64,000 nt of DNA, from assembly GCA_964419055.1 (NCBI GenBank), contig CAYQNU010000002.1, positions 124,001-188,000 on the forward strand, written 5' to 3'. This document shows, piece by piece, positions 1 to 7,776 of the stretch. The translations under genes and the position numbers were made by a program. This DNA is from CAYQNU01 sp964419055. GTDB lineage: Bacteria; Bacteroidota; Bacteroidia; Flavobacteriales_D; Parvicellaceae. Numbering within the stretch: the first letter of the stretch is position 1; each line of letters opens with the position of its first letter. Under the pieces are notes generated by a model that made no database searches, was not told the DNA's origin, and saw only the letters and a program-made list of their open reading frames with translations.

Positions 1-660
1 AAACACAATACTAAACTACATATACTTCATATTTCAACGGCTAAAGAAGTGGGTCTTTTTGATGCAAAAAAACCCTTGTCCGAAAAAAGAATCACAGCCG
101 AAGCTTGTGTGCATCACCTTTGGTTCTCGGATGAAGATTATGAAAGCAAAGGTAATTTCATAAAATGGAATCCTGCAGTAAAGTCTGCTTCTGATAGAGC
201 AGCCATCCGGGCTGGAATAAACTCTAATGCTATTGATGTATTAGCAACCGATCATGCTCCTCATACGTTAGCCGAGAAACAACTTCCCTATATGCAAGCG
301 CCTTCTGGAGGTCCATTGGTTCAGCATGCTTTGTTAGCCTTATTAGATTTATATAAACAAGGTGTTTTCACTTTAGAACATATTGTACAAAAATCAGCTC
401 ATAATGTGGCTGAATTATTTCAAATTGACCGCAGAGGATATATTAAAGAAGGTTATTTTGCTGACTTAGTTATGGTAAATTTAAATGAACCAACCAACGT
501 CACACCTTCATCCTTGTTATATCAATGTGGCTGGTCACCTTTTATGGATCATCAATTTTCAAGCAAAATTATCTCAACCTTTGTAAATGGACATTTGGTA
601 TATGATAATGGACAATTTGATGAAAAAAAACGAGGTATGCGAATCACCTTTAACAGATGA
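1..660 (+). CDS. pyrC: dihydroorotase, C-terminal half (partial at window edge)
   Basis: The frame is open to base 1, so this is the last 219 residues of a protein whose family is usually about 440 residues; the start lies outside the window. Visible signatures are LHILHISTAKE, holding a metal-ligand His of the amidohydrolase barrel, and ATDHAPHT, holding the catalytic Asp. Both are canonical for class I dihydroorotase, which closes carbamoyl-aspartate to dihydroorotate in cytoplasmic pyrimidine synthesis. The C-terminal beta-sandwich region (AADLVMVNL-like, here FADLVMVNL) is also present. Its stop overlaps the start of the next gene (ATGA), implying translational coupling. This copy keeps active-site residues that the paralogue near 46-47 kb has lost, so it is probably the working enzyme. 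Confidence 0.93.
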   Translation, partial: KHNTKLHILHISTAKEVGLFDAKKPLSEKRITAEACVHHLWFSDEDYESKGNFIKWNPAVKSASDRAAIRAGINSNAIDVLATDHAPHTLAEKQLPYMQAPSGGPLVQHALLALLDLYKQGVFTLEHIVQKSAHNVAELFQIDRRGYIKEGYFADLVMVNLNEPTNVTPSSLLYQCGWSPFMDHQFSSKIISTFVNGHLVYDNGQFDEKKRGMRITFNR

Positions 661-1313
661 TAAAACACACGGTTCTTTTTATTGTTAGTTTAACTTCTTT
701 ATTATTTTTTCTCACTTTTTGTCAAGAAAAAAATGAAGATGGTATTCCCATTATCCCAAAATATCAACTGGTTTCCATACTGACTGAAATACAACTTTTG
801 GAATCCTACGGATCACTTCCTTCTGCCAAACAGCCTTTTGTACGCGATAGTCTGAACCAATATTATGAGGGTATTTTCAAGAAATATGAAGTAACGCGCG
901 AGGACTTTTATTTTAGCATGAAAGAATACGGTAAAAACCCGGTAATTATGTCTGAAATCTACGACCTTGTTTTGGAAGAGTTAAGAGCTAAAGAAACCGA
1001 ATACAGCTCAGTGGATATTACTCAATCTACACCCATCATTGCATTTTCAATTCAACAAATTTGTGATATCATTTATCATACTCCTTTGGCAGATGAGTTG
1101 CTGCATTCAAAAGATACTATTGACTTAGCCATTTTTAGAGACAGCCTCTTTACCTACATTGATCAAAATGATTCTATACTCAATTCCTATGGGGTGAATG
1201 TTGAATCATTTAAATATTCTTTCATTATCAATACTACAGAATCCATTTTATTTGAGCAATTAAAAGCCCAGTTAAGAGCTATTGATGAAAAAGAAAACCA
1301 ATTGAACCCATAA
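657..1313 (+). CDS. DUF4296 domain-containing lipoprotein
   Basis: A 218-residue protein with a hydrophobic leader ending in a lipobox-like LTFC, giving lipidation at about Cys22. The segment around residues 35-105 (IPKYQLVSILTEIQLLES onwards) matches the small alpha-helical DUF4296 family, which is restricted to Bacteroidota. Residues about 125-205 look like a degenerate second copy (IAFSIQQICDIIYHTPLADE). The ATGA overlap with dihydroorotase matches an arrangement I recall from other Bacteroidota genomes. The function is unknown; it is probably anchored in the envelope facing the periplasm. The family call is fairly secure, the internal duplication less so. Confidence 0.8.
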   Translation: MIKHTVLFIVSLTSLLFFLTFCQEKNEDGIPIIPKYQLVSILTEIQLLESYGSLPSAKQPFVRDSLNQYYEGIFKKYEVTREDFYFSMKEYGKNPVIMSEIYDLVLEELRAKETEYSSVDITQSTPIIAFSIQQICDIIYHTPLADELLHSKDTIDLAIFRDSLFTYIDQNDSILNSYGVNVESFKYSFIINTTESILFEQLKAQLRAIDEKENQLNP

Positions 1314-1333
1314 TTAACTTTATTTCTAAACTT

Positions 1334-2197
1334 ATGAAAATTCATGCTATCAATACCGGTTATTTTAAACTAGATGGTGGTGCTATGTTTGGGGTTGTAC
1401 CCAAATCAATTTGGCAAAAAACAAATCCTGCCGATGCCAATAATTTATGTACTTGGGCCATGCGTAGTTTATTGATTGAAGAAGGTAAACGATTAATGTT
1501 GATTGATACAGGAATAGGTAATAAACAGGATGAAAACTTTTTGAAACACTATTATCTGCACGGTGAAGATAGTTTGGATGGGAATTTAGCTAAATTAGGC
1601 TATTCAAGAAATGATATCACAGATGTTTTTTTAACGCATCTTCATTTTGACCATTGTGGAGGAAGTGTGGAATGGGCGAATAAAGAGCGAACCTTTTTGC
1701 AACCTGCTTTCAAAAATGCTACCTTTTGGAGTAATGAAAATCATTGGCAATGGGCTACAAATCCAAACCCTCGGGAAAAGGCTTCTTTCCTAAAAGAAAA
1801 CATTATGCCCATTGATGAAAGTGGCCAATTAAAGTTCATCAACCGCAATCAACAGTTTACAAAAGTTGATTTAAAAGATGTTTATTTAGATGTTTTTTTT
1901 GCTGATGGTCATACAGAAAGTCAAATGATTCCAATCATTAATTATAAAGGTAAAAAAGTTGCCTTTTTGGCTGATTTACTTCCCAGCACAGGTCACATTC
2001 CACTACCCTATGTTATGGGATATGATACGCGTCCTTTATTGACAATGGATGAGAAAAAAACCTTTTTGAACTATTGTGCCGACAATGAGGTGGTTTTGTT
2101 TTTAGAACACGACCCCGTTAATGAATGCTGCACACTTCAACATACTGAAAAAGGTGTTCGATTGAAAGAAACGTTTAAATTGGCTGATTTAGGATAA
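1334..2197 (+). CDS. MBL-fold metallo-hydrolase
   Basis: A 287-residue metallo-beta-lactamase-fold enzyme with the dinuclear zinc signature THLHFDHCGG (His102, His104, Asp106, His107). The further ligands fit His193 (DGHTESQ), Asp214 (LADLL) and His259 (LEHDP). No signal peptide is visible, so it is cytoplasmic. The overall layout resembles the AHL-lactonase/AttM-like branch, but the substrate cannot be read from sequence and quorum-quenching activity is not implied. It starts 20 bp after the DUF4296 gene on the same strand and may be cotranscribed with it. A repeat-rich intergenic block follows. Confidence 0.88.
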   Translation: MKIHAINTGYFKLDGGAMFGVVPKSIWQKTNPADANNLCTWAMRSLLIEEGKRLMLIDTGIGNKQDENFLKHYYLHGEDSLDGNLAKLGYSRNDITDVFLTHLHFDHCGGSVEWANKERTFLQPAFKNATFWSNENHWQWATNPNPREKASFLKENIMPIDESGQLKFINRNQQFTKVDLKDVYLDVFFADGHTESQMIPIINYKGKKVAFLADLLPSTGHIPLPYVMGYDTRPLLTMDEKKTFLNYCADNEVVLFLEHDPVNECCTLQHTEKGVRLKETFKLADLG

Positions 2198-3086
2198 TTG
2201 TTGATTATTACTTTTAACCACAACGTTCTCAAAGAAGGCATAAAGATCACCTTGAAAAAAAACTCCGTGAAACTCTGTGTTTTTTAACTCTGTGAAACTC
2301 TGTGGTTATTTCTTTTTTAACCACATAGGTCTAACACATAGTGGCATTGAAATAAAAAAGCTTTTCATAGAGAAATGAATTTCTAAACATAGAAAGTAGA
2401 TTGATTTATAATAGAGACAAAACTTACTCCTTATTAAATTATTAAAACTCTGTGAAACTCTGTGGTTATTTATTTTTAACCGCAAAGAGAGCTGCAAAGA
2501 AGGTGCAAAGAGCACAAAGCAAAAAACTCTGTGAAAATCTGTGGTTAGTTTTTCTTTTATTACCACATAGGTCTAACACTTAGTGGCATTGAAATAAAAA
2601 AGCTTTTCATAGAGAAATGAATTTCTAATCATAGAAAGTACATTGATCTATAATAGAGACAAAACTTACTCCTTATTAAATTATTAAAACTCCGTGAAAC
2701 TCTGTGGTTATTTATTTTTAACCGCAAAGAGAGCTGCAAAGAAGGTGCAAAGAGCACAAAGATTTAAAATTCAAATTGCCACAAATGCACGAATAAAAAT
2801 TTGGTAAAAATTGATATAATAGAAAAGAACGTCACAAATTGAAGATTCACAATGTGAATCATGAAAGTGTTATTTTATCATTCGAACAATTGATTTATTT
2901 CATTTTATAAAATACATTTACGCATTTGAGGATAAAAAAAGAATTGAAAAACCCAGCCTCTTTTTTATGTTATATTAAATAGAATTTCAAATTTCCTGAT
3001 ATGCAACCTAAACATCATAAGTTTTTTTTAATCAATTGAAATAATTCCAATTTTTTTGTCGATTTTTGCCAACTAATTTCAATACC
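2198..3086. other. long intergenic region before purK
   Basis: No convincing gene lies in these 889 bases; a short minus-strand open frame here is composed of repeat sequence. The first 560 bases are repeats, described separately. The remaining AT-rich part holds a perfect 17-base palindrome at 2844-2860 (GATTCACA-A-TGTGAATC) and nothing else recognisable. No purine riboswitch-like structure was recognised upstream of purK. Confidence 0.7.
2214..2761. repeat. intergenic palindromic repeat cluster with a 242-bp direct duplication
   Basis: A roughly 20-base motif (AACTCTGTGAAACTCTGTGG, with variants) occurs five times, at about 2261, 2286, 2446, 2525 and 2688. A partner motif (ACCGCAAAGAGAGCTGCAAA) occurs at about 2479 and 2721, with a degenerate version at 2215. 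AACCACA at 2216 and TGTGGTT at 2301 are exact complements, so the first copy can fold into a long imperfect hairpin. Bases 2321-2519 recur almost identically at 2563-2761, an offset of 242. A related element lies at about 41131-41286. These features suggest a dispersed, probably non-autonomous repeat family. Confidence 0.85.
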
Positions 3087-4250
3087 ATGCCACACACTTC
3101 TCATCACTCCATTCCCGGTACCAAATTAGGCATTCTGGGTGGTGGACAATTAGGAAAAATGCTCCTCCCTATTGCGCATCAATGGGATGTGGAAACTTGG
3201 ATTCTCGATCCCTCCGAAAATTGCAGTTGTGCAAAACTGGCTCATCATTTTGTAAAAGGTGATTTTAATGATTTCGATACCGTATATCAATTTGGGAAAC
3301 ACCTAGATGTCATTACCATTGAAATTGAACACGTAAACACAGAAGCCCTTCACAAATTACAAAATGAAGGAAAACGAATCTATCCCGAACCCAAATCCTT
3401 GGACATCATTAAGGACAAAGGACTTCAAAAAATTCATTATCAAAATCACGCCATACATACTTCTCCATTCGAAATATTTGATAATAAAGCTGAAGTTTTA
3501 GAAGCTTTAAACCAACAACGTTTAAAAATTCCCTTTGTACAAAAATCGCGTAAAGCTGGATATGACGGCAAAGGTGTGTTGGTGGTAACCAAAACCGAAC
3601 AATTAGCCGATTTGTTTGACGAACCCTCTATGGTAGAACACGCTGTAGACATCAAAAAAGAAATATCCGTTATTGTGGCTCGTAATGTACAAGGCGAAAT
3701 AGAAACTTTTCCGGTGGTGGAAATGACATTTAATCCCATTGCCAATTTAGTTGAATTTTTGATTTGTCCGGCTCAACTGCCCAACGAAATAGCCCGAGAG
3801 GCAGACGTGTTGGCGCGCAAAGTGATGAAATCATTTGAATTGACGGGGTTATTGGCTGTAGAATTGTTTTTGACCCACGCCAACGAATTGGTAGTAAACG
3901 AAGTAGCTCCCCGTCCACACAACAGTGGCCACCAATCTATTGAAGGTTGCATCACCTCTCAATATGAACAGCATTTAAGAGCTATTTTTGGTTTACCATT
4001 GGGCAATACCTCTATCACCTTACCTTCTGTAATGGTCAACTTATTAGGTGAACCCAATTATTCAGGAAAGGCTAAATATGAAGGTTTTCAAGAATCGATG
4101 AATATTGATGGAGTGAAAATTCATTTGTATGGCAAAACCGAAACCCGCCCCTACCGAAAAATGGGCCATGTAACGGTACTTGATGCCGATATTAACGAAG
4201 CCATACACAAAGCCAAATCAGTACAAAACAGTTTAAAAATAAAAGCATGA
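3087..4250 (+). CDS. purK: 5-(carboxyamino)imidazole ribonucleotide synthase
   Basis: ATP-grasp enzyme of de novo purine synthesis: ATP, bicarbonate and AIR give N5-CAIR. The N-terminal nucleotide-fold motif [11 protein letters not shown] is at residues 15-25. The ATP-grasp body contains [11 protein letters not shown], typical of PurK, and the C-terminal domain is complete. The product is 387 residues, normal for the family. I chose ATG at 3087 over an upstream TTG at 3066 because homologues begin close to the GILGGGQ motif. It overlaps purE by four bases (ATGA), a classic coupled purK-purE operon. Confidence 0.95.
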   Translation: MPHTSHHSIPGTKLGILGGGQLGKMLLPIAHQWDVETWILDPSENCSCAKLAHHFVKGDFNDFDTVYQFGKHLDVITIEIEHVNTEALHKLQNEGKRIYPEPKSLDIIKDKGLQKIHYQNHAIHTSPFEIFDNKAEVLEALNQQRLKIPFVQKSRKAGYDGKGVLVVTKTEQLADLFDEPSMVEHAVDIKKEISVIVARNVQGEIETFPVVEMTFNPIANLVEFLICPAQLPNEIAREADVLARKVMKSFELTGLLAVELFLTHANELVVNEVAPRPHNSGHQSIEGCITSQYEQHLRAIFGLPLGNTSITLPSVMVNLLGEPNYSGKAKYEGFQESMNIDGVKIHLYGKTETRPYRKMGHVTVLDADINEAIHKAKSVQNSLKIKA

Positions 4251-4756
4251 ACACACCATTGGTAAGCATCATTATGGGCTCTGATTCAGATTTACCCATT
4301 ATGAAACAAGCAGCTGAGCTATTAGAACATTTTGCCATTCCTTTTGAATTGACCATTGTGTCGGCTCATCGCACACCCGAGCGTATGATGGAGTTTGCCA
4401 AAAACGCCCACACTAAAGGCATCAAAGTAATTATAGCAGGTGCTGGCGGTGCAGCACATTTACCGGGTATGGTAGCTTCCCTTTCTCCCCTACCGGTTAT
4501 TGGTGTTCCTATCAAATCTTCTAATTCAATAGACGGTTGGGATTCGGTGTTGTCTATTCTTCAAATGCCTTCAGGTGTACCTGTAGCTACCGTAGCCCTA
4601 AATGGAGCCAAAAATGCGGGTATTTTAGCTGCACAAATCATTGGTTCGGCAGATACAACAGTGCTCAACAAAATGCTGGCTTATAAAACCTCCCTATTGG
4701 AAGAAGTGCAAACCAAATACGAAAAGTTAGAGAAAGTTGGTTGGAAGAGTTATTGA
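4247..4756 (+). CDS. purE: 5-(carboxyamino)imidazole ribonucleotide mutase
   Basis: Class I PurE, 169 residues, which converts N5-CAIR to CAIR, the step after PurK. Signatures are MGSDSDLP at residues 10-17 and SAHRTPERM near residue 45, with the glycine-rich [12 protein letters not shown] segment that binds the substrate. Translational coupling to purK through the ATGA overlap fits sequential enzymes handling an unstable intermediate. A hairpin (ATTTACCT/AGGTAAAT, 4784-4805) lies 27 bases after the stop but has no T-tract. Confidence 0.96.
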   Translation: MNTPLVSIIMGSDSDLPIMKQAAELLEHFAIPFELTIVSAHRTPERMMEFAKNAHTKGIKVIIAGAGGAAHLPGMVASLSPLPVIGVPIKSSNSIDGWDSVLSILQMPSGVPVATVALNGAKNAGILAAQIIGSADTTVLNKMLAYKTSLLEEVQTKYEKLEKVGWKSY

Positions 4757-5316
4757 ATCGTTAATTTGAATATTGGGGAATTAATTTACCTCTAGTTAGG
4801 TAAATCTACCTGATAATTATTGAATGAAAAACGAATTTTTATACACTATAAAAGTGGTAGTTTAATTGTCGATTTTAGTTTTTAGATTAATCGTTCGATT
4901 TTATTGTTTGTTGAAATACTGGTTTTTGCACTCTTAAGCAGCATAGGTTTTATTTTAGATTGTCATACATCTTCTTTTAATTTAGGCATTGCACTTTTTT
5001 GTTGGACTGTCATAAATGGATATGCCGTGAGTAGATTGGATAAAATGGGTATTTCTTCTACTCAAAAATAAAAACAAAAAAAACAGCAACGACACAGTGC
5101 TTTTCTCATACCCCAGTAATCAAAGTAATAAAGTAAAAAAAAGTGTCAATATAGAAGGTGAATTAAGCGTTGTTAAAATTACATTTTGATTATTTATAGT
5201 GTAATATTTCATTTTTTTTATCGGTTTTTAGGTAAAAGGAAAGCAGGGCTTTAAAACAAAGGAGGTACATTATCATTTTGCTGCAGGTGCTCTTAGTAAG
5301 TCAATGTTTCTTGCTG
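4757..5316. other. AT-rich intergenic region after purE
   Basis: This 560-base stretch has no well-supported gene. It holds an 8-bp perfect stem at 4784-4805 just after purE and a possible 55-codon TTG-initiated open frame at 4904-5071. The rest is low-complexity A/T-rich DNA. It marks the left part of an accessory-looking islet that extends to about 6.8 kb. Confidence 0.6.
4904..5071 (+). CDS. possible small hydrophobic protein or gene remnant
   Basis: A 55-residue frame beginning at TTG and ending TAA, with one strongly hydrophobic stretch (LVFALLSSIGFILD) and a second one (LGIALFCWTVI). This would fit a two-helix membrane peptide. No ATG start, ribosome-binding site or promoter supports it and I do not recognise a family. 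It may equally be the tail of a decayed gene or a chance frame. Confidence 0.18.
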   Translation: MFVEILVFALLSSIGFILDCHTSSFNLGIALFCWTVINGYAVSRLDKMGISSTQK

Positions 5317-5667
5317 TCATATAAGTTTTCTTCTGTAAACATCTTCTACTTTGTCTTTTAATATTCCTATTAATTCGGTTTGCATATAGTCATAATCATC
5401 TGGTAAATACAAACAAACAATTCTCTTATTTTTGTAGGTTTCAGGAAAATGTTTTCTAATATGATTTCTATGATGTGTCTCCATAACAACAATACTGTCG
5501 GCCCAATTTAGTATTTCTTCTGTTAATACCGTATTTGCTGTTTTGTCAGTTCCTGCAGATTTAACTTCAAAACGGTCATCATATTCGTATATTTTATGAG
5601 CTGTAGCACTTCTCATTCGGTTTACTGTGCATACAAATAACAACTTAATTTTTATCTCAATAGGCAT
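5317..5667 (-). CDS. small low-molecular-weight tyrosine phosphatase-like protein
   Basis: A 116-residue cytoplasmic protein opening with LLFVCTVNRMRS. This has the C-x5-R phosphate-binding loop (Cys13, Arg19) followed by Ser20, as in the LMW protein-tyrosine phosphatase fold. The fold continues through FEVKSAGT and DSIVVMETHHRNHI. LPDDYDY near the C-terminus is where the general-acid Asp is expected. It is shorter than classical LMW-PTPs (about 150 residues) and belongs to the short family often annotated simply as protein tyrosine phosphatase. It stands alone between long A/T-rich gaps, close to a toxin-antitoxin locus. The substrate is unknown. Confidence 0.72.
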   Translation of the reverse strand: MPIEIKIKLLFVCTVNRMRSATAHKIYEYDDRFEVKSAGTDKTANTVLTEEILNWADSIVVMETHHRNHIRKHFPETYKNKRIVCLYLPDDYDYMQTELIGILKDKVEDVYRRKLI

Positions 5668-6044
5668 AATCTCATTCTTTCATTTTGTTTGTGCATTCTT
5701 TGATAGTGCTATTGAATTTAAAATAGATAGTTTAGTTTAAGTTGTCACTTAATTTTTCATATTCCGAAATTACTTAAACTCTTATCTTGATGTGTTGTTC
5801 AAAGCTTGATAATTTTAAACCTACAAACAAAATCACAATCCACCAAGTTATTTTATAGGGGTAAGAAAAGTATGAATTTAATTAATGCTATCTATTTTAA
5901 TAATTTTAGATTTCTTTAATATTAAGTTTGAGAAAAGTTAATTTAGATACTTCCATTAACCAAAATACTACAACGTATTTACGAGTTCCTATCCTAATCA
6001 ATTAAATTCTCATTAAACTTCATTTACTGAATAAAGCGAAAACA
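5668..6044. other. intergenic region, nothing recognised
   Basis: These 377 bases are strongly A/T-rich with no open frame of note, no clear hairpin and no RNA-gene signature on either strand. Confidence 0.6.
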
Positions 6045-6350
6045 TTAAGAAGTTAAACTTAATTTTAAATCACCTCCGAGTCCTTTTCTTATAATTCTAA
6101 TCAAAGTTGAAAGTCTTATATCACTTGCATTATTTTCGATTTTAGAAATGTAATTTTTTGTTGTGCCACATTTTAAGGCTAACTCTTCTTGCGTTAACCC
6201 ACGTTCTTTTCTCATCTCTTGAATCATCACACCAAGTTCAAAACTTTCGTACTCCTCTTCATATCGTTGTCGAGTTTCCGTTCCTCGTTTGCCATATTGT
6301 TCATCTAAATGCTCCGAAAAAGATGTTATTTTTTTACTTTCTTTTTTCAT
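6045..6350 (-). CDS. HigA-type antitoxin, XRE-family helix-turn-helix
   Basis: A 101-residue protein with a charged N-terminal extension (residues 1-45) and an XRE/Cro helix-turn-helix over about residues 46-95 (IQEMRKERGLTQEELALKCG, then TKNYISKIENNASD). It ends in a short tail, as in HigA2/MqsA-like antitoxins. It lies 5 bp downstream of a RelE/HigB-like toxin gene, the toxin-first order usual for HigBA. HigA proteins neutralise the toxin and repress their own promoter. The antitoxin frame is intact although the toxin frame is interrupted. Confidence 0.85.
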   Translation of the reverse strand: MKKESKKITSFSEHLDEQYGKRGTETRQRYEEEYESFELGVMIQEMRKERGLTQEELALKCGTTKNYISKIENNASDIRLSTLIRIIRKGLGGDLKLSLTS

Positions 6351-6355
6351 AATCT

Positions 6356-6709
6356 TTACTTTTTATATTTAGTTTCTAAATATTCTTTCTTTAATTTTTC
6401 AGCTAATTTGATTTCTGATTTGGGAGTTTTTTGAGTTTTCTTTTGAAAACCATTTACCAATACAACCAAGTTTCCTTTATCAAAAAAACTAAAAACCCTA
6501 AAAATATCAGAACTAACTTCAACACGAATTTCAAAAATTCCTTCGGTTCCCGTTATATGCTTTAAAAACTTTTCTGGAATTCTGTCTTGAGTAGAAATTA
6601 GCTGTAAAGTCTAGTTGAATTTTTTCTTAACCTCTTCCCTTTGAGCATTAAAGAAATCAAGATAATAGTCTTCAAAATAGATAACTTCTCTTATAAATTT
6701 TCTTTCCAT
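6356..6709 (-). pseudogene. HigB/Gp49-like toxin interrupted by an in-frame TAG
   Basis: Translating the minus strand from ATG at 6709 gives 32 codons (MERKFIREVIYFEDYYLDFF onwards), then TAG at 6613-6611. The same frame then runs 84 more codons to TAA at 6356. The downstream part is a textbook RelE-superfamily Gp49-like toxin: GIFEIRVEVSSDIFRVF, then VNGFQKKTQKTPKSEI, then alternating Lys/Glu helices. Such toxins cleave mRNA on the ribosome. There is no frameshift; only one codon is aberrant, so the mutation looks recent. Alternatives are a sequencing error, readthrough, or an internal start that would omit the first strand. Five bases separate it from the antitoxin. Confidence 0.85.
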
Positions 6710-6894
6710 TGAACAAAGTTACCTAATTAGATAACATTTTGCAAGTTTTTACTTGACAATATTTAAAAAACATTATAACAAACTTTTTAAGTCTCTATGT
6801 TTATGCATGAATCTACCAACTTTCAATAAAAGAAATGTGTAAAATGATTGGGAAATCATAAAAATATGTACCTTGTAAAAAATACTTTTTGGCA

Positions 6895-7758
6895 ATGAAT
6901 AAAAAAGGCACACACAGTATCATCATCACCAAATCAACAGGCGATCAAGTGGCTTTTGATGAAGGTAAACTACGTTTTTCGTTGCAACGCTCCAAAGCCG
7001 ATGCGTATGTGATTGAAGACATCATCACCGAAATAAAAAATCAATTATACCCCGGTATTCCAACCAACGCCATTTATAAAAAAGCCTTTGAATTGCTCAA
7101 AAAATTCTCACGACCCACCGCGGGGAGATATAAACTCAAAAAAGCGATAATGGAATTGGGACCTACTGGTTTTCCGTTTGAACAGTTTGTAGGTGCCCTA
7201 CTTCGCCATGAAGGCTATTTTGTGAATGTGGGCGTTATGGTGCAAGGCAATTGTGTAACACACGAAGTGGATGTGGTAGCCGAAAAAGATGATGAAATCA
7301 TTATGATTGAATGCAAATTCAAAACCGATCCCAATGCCCAAAACAATGTGAAAGTACCTTTGTATATTCACGCACGTTTTAATGATATTGCCGCACATTG
7401 GAACAGTCAAGCAACCAATAAAACGCCTTTTACTAAAGGTTGGATTGTTACCAACACCCGCTTTACTAGTGATGCCTTACAATATGGAAACTGTGCTGGC
7501 CTAACGCTAATTGGGTGGGATTACCCAAAAAAAGGTAGTTTAAAAGACCGCATCGATAAATCGGGTTTACATCCTATCACTTGTCTCACTTCGTTGACCC
7601 TTCAAGAAAAGAAAAAATTACTGGATTTAGATACGGTTTTAGCCATTGACTTATTTAAAAATAATCATCTTTTACATCAAATAGGGATTACCAATCCCTC
7701 CAAACAAAATCTCATCATAGCAGAGGCAAAAGCGTTGAGCACACAATCCCTAAATTAA
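6895..7758 (+). CDS. ATP-cone domain / Mrr-like restriction endonuclease-fold protein
   Basis: A 287-residue protein with two recognisable parts. Residues 8-88 resemble an ATP-cone, the nucleotide-binding regulatory module of ribonucleotide reductases and NrdR (IIITKSTGDQVAFDEGKLRF, then EELLKK-like helices and TAGRYKLKKAIMELGPTGFPFE). Residues 95-200 form a PD-(D/E)xK nuclease-like domain with Glu96, Asp126 (HEVDVVAE) and Glu139-Cys-Lys141 (IECKFK). I chose ATG at 6895 over TTG at 6889. It is followed after 18 bp by a beta-CASP MBL protein. The likely role is an ATP- or dATP-sensing nuclease acting on DNA or RNA; no methyltransferase is adjacent, so a classical restriction system is unlikely. 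Confidence 0.8.
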   Translation: MNKKGTHSIIITKSTGDQVAFDEGKLRFSLQRSKADAYVIEDIITEIKNQLYPGIPTNAIYKKAFELLKKFSRPTAGRYKLKKAIMELGPTGFPFEQFVGALLRHEGYFVNVGVMVQGNCVTHEVDVVAEKDDEIIMIECKFKTDPNAQNNVKVPLYIHARFNDIAAHWNSQATNKTPFTKGWIVTNTRFTSDALQYGNCAGLTLIGWDYPKKGSLKDRIDKSGLHPITCLTSLTLQEKKKLLDLDTVLAIDLFKNNHLLHQIGITNPSKQNLIIAEAKALSTQSLN

Positions 7759-7776
7759 TCAATTGTACATAATCTT

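Noticed and set aside
2306..2566. Minus-strand open frame of 86 codons
   Set aside because: It is composed entirely of the intergenic repeat motifs and is truncated by the duplication; it has no protein-like composition.
6158..6352. Plus-strand frame opposite the antitoxin
   Set aside because: It is a shadow of the well-supported helix-turn-helix gene.
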